Of a stretch of DNA of 46,088 bases, positions 44,545 to 46,088 are shown piece by piece. A program made the position numbers and the translations under genes. Origin of the DNA: Actinomycetota bacterium (lineage in GTDB: Bacteria; Actinomycetota; Humimicrobiia; Humimicrobiales; Humimicrobiaceae); contig JABMRD010000099.1 of NCBI GenBank assembly GCA_013202875.1, positions 1 through 46,088 of the forward strand, written 5' to 3'. The notes under the pieces are model-generated. The model made no database searches. It saw only the letters and a list, made by a program, of their open reading frames with translations, and was not told the DNA's origin. Within the stretch, counting starts at the first letter, position 1, and every line of letters starts with the position of its first letter.

Positions 44545-44827
44545 AATATTTGTTCCTTTCAAAATTTGATAAAATAAATTACTTAAATATTACAAAATAT
44601 CATCGGCGTTTATTTTAATTGATAAATTTATTCATCATCGTCAAATCATATTTCTAAACAATTTTCATGTGTTTTTTTAGCAATAGCTTCTTGTTATATT
44701 TTTCCTCCACCTTCAATAAGAATACTCAAAGTCACAGGTTCTACCACTGACTTTTCTTCAGCTGACGTTGCTTTTTGCTTACACCTTCTTTAACTCTTTT
44801 AATATTTTCATAATGAAATTAAAAAAA
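44545..44827. other. gene-free stretch, 283 bp
   Basis: AT-rich sequence between the Gfo/Idh/MocA gene and the ROK-containing remnant. On the minus strand one frame stays open for about 30 codons (ATSAEEKSVVEPVTL and ILIEGGGKI), which might be debris of another deleted gene, but I cannot identify it. No promoter or terminator is convincing. Confidence 0.4.
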
Positions 44828-45469
44828 TTACTCAAAATATTTTGAGAGAACATAAGATACTGCTCCCAGCACTCCAACTTTATCACCAAGCTCAGAATAT
44901 TTAATTTCAGTTTCTCTTTTTATAGAAAATAAGGAAATTTTATTAATCTTTTTTCTTAAATTTTCAAGAAAATATTTTCCTGCTTTTGTAAAGATACCCT
45001 GGATGATAATAACCTGCGGATCATACATAAGAATAATATTAGATATCCCAATTCCAAACCAGCTAATCACGTCATCCATAAGATCCAATGCAAGCCTATC
45101 CCCTTTATTTGATGCATCGAATACATCATAAATATCTACGCTATCAGGACTATTATTATTGAAAATTATGGAATCAGGATATTCTTTATACTTCTCTTTA
45201 GCCATTCTTAATATTCTAATGGTTGATACCATTGCTTCAAAACAGCCCTTACCTCCACATGAACATATCTCTCTTCCTTCGGAATCTACTATCTTAGTCC
45301 AGTTACAACTTAGTTCACATAAGCCAATATCCAATGGATATTGGCTTATAATAGATTGAAGTTCTTTTTTGCGAAATAATTGAATATAAGGCACTACCCA
45401 TAAATCACGTGGAATTCTATCAGGTTCCTTAAATAATAATGCTGCTTTTACTCTTTCCCTGCTATTCAT
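44828..45469 (-). pseudogene. chimeric remnant: URO-D-like N-terminus joined to ROK C-terminus
   Basis: 213 codons, open throughout. Residues 1 to ~48 (MNSRERVKAALLFKEPDRIP, then LWVVPY) look like the start of uroporphyrinogen-decarboxylase-family proteins, where SRERV..AL..KEPDR.P is the hallmark. From about residue 57 it is the C-terminal half of a ROK sugar kinase/repressor: zinc motif CSCGGKGCFE (69-78) and the GIGISNIILMYDPQVIIIQG strand, here as GIGISNI and DPQVIIIQG. The ROK ATP-binding N-terminus (DxGxT) and the sugar-binding aspartate region are missing. Best explained by a deletion fusing two genes; kinase activity is not expected. Confidence 0.7.
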
Positions 45470-45499
45470 TTTACTTATTTATTTTTTATATTACATCAT

Positions 45500-45817
45500 C
45501 TACCATTCAATTACTGCACTCAGCATATCAAAAGAATCATCTATAAGCTGATCATATAAATCCGGGGCATTTTTAAAATTAACTCTACTTGTAATAAACG
45601 GTGAAATTTTTAGTAAACTTTTTTGATATAATTGTGTTATTCTTTCTAAATCCTTTTTTTCAAAATGTGAAGTATGGATGACTTGGGCTTGTTTACCTTG
45701 TGCCAGTAAATTATCATAACTCATATTATAACGTCCTGCTATAGATACTATTCTTCCAAAATTACGGATACGAATTGCTTCACTTAAAAAGTATCCCAAA
45801 CGGTATCGTTGCCTCAC
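45500..45817 (-). pseudogene. MDR alcohol dehydrogenase, C-terminal fragment
   Basis: About 90 recognisable residues: NFGRIVSIAGRYN (a late cofactor-domain strand), then SHFEKKDLERITQLYQ and the closing FDMLSAVIEW. The catalytic domain and the nucleotide-binding GxGxxG region are absent. The first ~15 codons (MRQRYRLGYF) read through sequence adjoining the transposase element at the window end, so the start is artificial. Insertion or deletion at that junction removed roughly two thirds of the gene. It lies upstream of the URO-D/ROK remnant on the same strand. Confidence 0.7.
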
Positions 45818-45861
45818 TTAAAAAAAGTATCTGAAAATTATTTAAAAAATTGGGATACTTT

Positions 45862-45901
45862 CCCTATATTTAAAATAGGATCTTCATCTTTAAATATAGG
45901 G
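45862..45901 (+). repeat. perfect 13-bp inverted repeat before a transposase start
   Basis: CCCTATATTTAAA (45862-45874) and TTTAAATATAGGG (45889-45901) are exactly complementary around a 14-base loop. The right arm enters the G-rich run GGGGGTGG (45899-45906) that probably serves as ribosome-binding site, so the hairpin may control transposase translation. It could also be part of the element's end. Confidence 0.7.
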
Positions 45902-45911
45902 GGTGGAAAGG

Positions 45912-46088
45912 ATGCTGGCAATGAAGCATAGAAAAGCAGTAACAAGAGAGGTTCAAGATAGGTATGTAAAAGCTACTAAAAAAGTAAAAACTAAGATTTT
46001 AGATGAATTTTGTACCACCACTGGATACAACCGGGTCTATGCAGCAAGAATACTGCGGCTAAAGGTAGGAAAAGTTATAGGATATGCA
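45912..46088 (+). CDS. transposase, N-terminal part (cut by window end)
   Basis: 59 codons are visible and run off the right edge. The start region (MKHRKAVTREVQDRY, KILDEFCTTTGYNRVYAARIL) is typical of a group of integrase-core transposases often annotated ISNCY or IS481-like, with a helix-turn-helix in TTTGYNRVYAARILR. ATG 45912 is used here; ATG 45921, with GGAAAGG 9 bases upstream, is at least as good. It differs from the transposase at 40593. The left end of the element probably lies in 45815-45860, near CACTTAAAAAAAGTATC. Confidence 0.75.
   Translation, partial: MLAMKHRKAVTREVQDRYVKATKKVKTKILDEFCTTTGYNRVYAARILRLKVGKVIGYA

Noticed and set aside
1-46088. CRISPR array, tRNA, rRNA or phage genes
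   Set aside because: No regularly spaced repeats, cloverleaf-like sequences, rRNA landmarks or phage structural genes were seen on either strand.

Overview
The window is about 46 kb of AT-rich bacterial DNA (roughly a third G+C by eye) and is almost entirely a surface-glycan biosynthesis island. Genes are tightly packed, often with ATGA-type overlaps and clear Shine-Dalgarno sequences. Heptose genes, nonulosonic (sialic-acid-like) genes, a PglK-like flippase and GT-C membrane transferases together suggest an outer-surface glycan (LPS/O-antigen, S-layer glycan or protein glycosylation) in a low-GC, probably diderm bacterium. No rRNA, tRNA or other taxonomic marker is present, so I do not name a phylum.

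Block A (219-18933, + strand): two GT-C type membrane proteins, a PglK-like ABC flippase, then a heptose-type activation set: a fused nucleotidyltransferase/PfkB kinase in inverted domain order, a GmhA-like SIS isomerase and, at the far end, a GmhB-like phosphatase. Between these lie two NAD-sugar epimerase/dehydratases, two methyltransferases, a paired E1-alpha/E1-beta thiamine-diphosphate enzyme, an SDR, an acetolactate-synthase-like ThDP enzyme, an MDR dehydrogenase and a putative GT-B glycosyltransferase. Two separate ThDP enzymes in one sugar locus, with no lipoyl E2/E3, suggest two-carbon (acetyl/acyl) chemistry on a sugar.

Block B (26933-19018, - strand): a nine-gene run: GmhA-like isomerase, short NeuB-like synthase without the SAF domain, NeuA-like CMP-transferase, class III aminotransferase, VOC protein, two methyltransferases, SPASM-type radical SAM protein and B12-binding radical SAM protein. 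It looks self-contained and is the best candidate here for an undescribed nonulosonate pathway.

Block C (27573-39403, + strand): a GC-richer GT-B/surface-carbohydrate protein, then a pseudaminic-acid type pathway: pseB, pseC, aldo/keto reductase, pseF, class III aminotransferase, pseG, formyltransferase, pseI. No pseH acetyltransferase is visible; a formyltransferase sits between pseG and pseI. A second, GC-richer B12-radical SAM protein ends the block.

Scar zone (39404-41658): a decayed GDP-fucose-synthase-like pseudogene, an N-terminal remnant of an IS5-like transposase, a truncated FemAB/GNAT-like fragment and an intact IS481-like element. The end of a second copy of that IS lies at 1-141 in the same orientation, so the whole ~40 kb island is bracketed by direct IS repeats.

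Block D (41779-45817, - strand): a bicupin, a small cupin, a Gfo/Idh/MocA oxidoreductase, an apparent URO-D/ROK gene chimera and a truncated MDR dehydrogenase. It resembles an eroding carbohydrate-utilisation locus. The window ends inside another transposase whose start is preceded by a perfect 13-bp inverted repeat.
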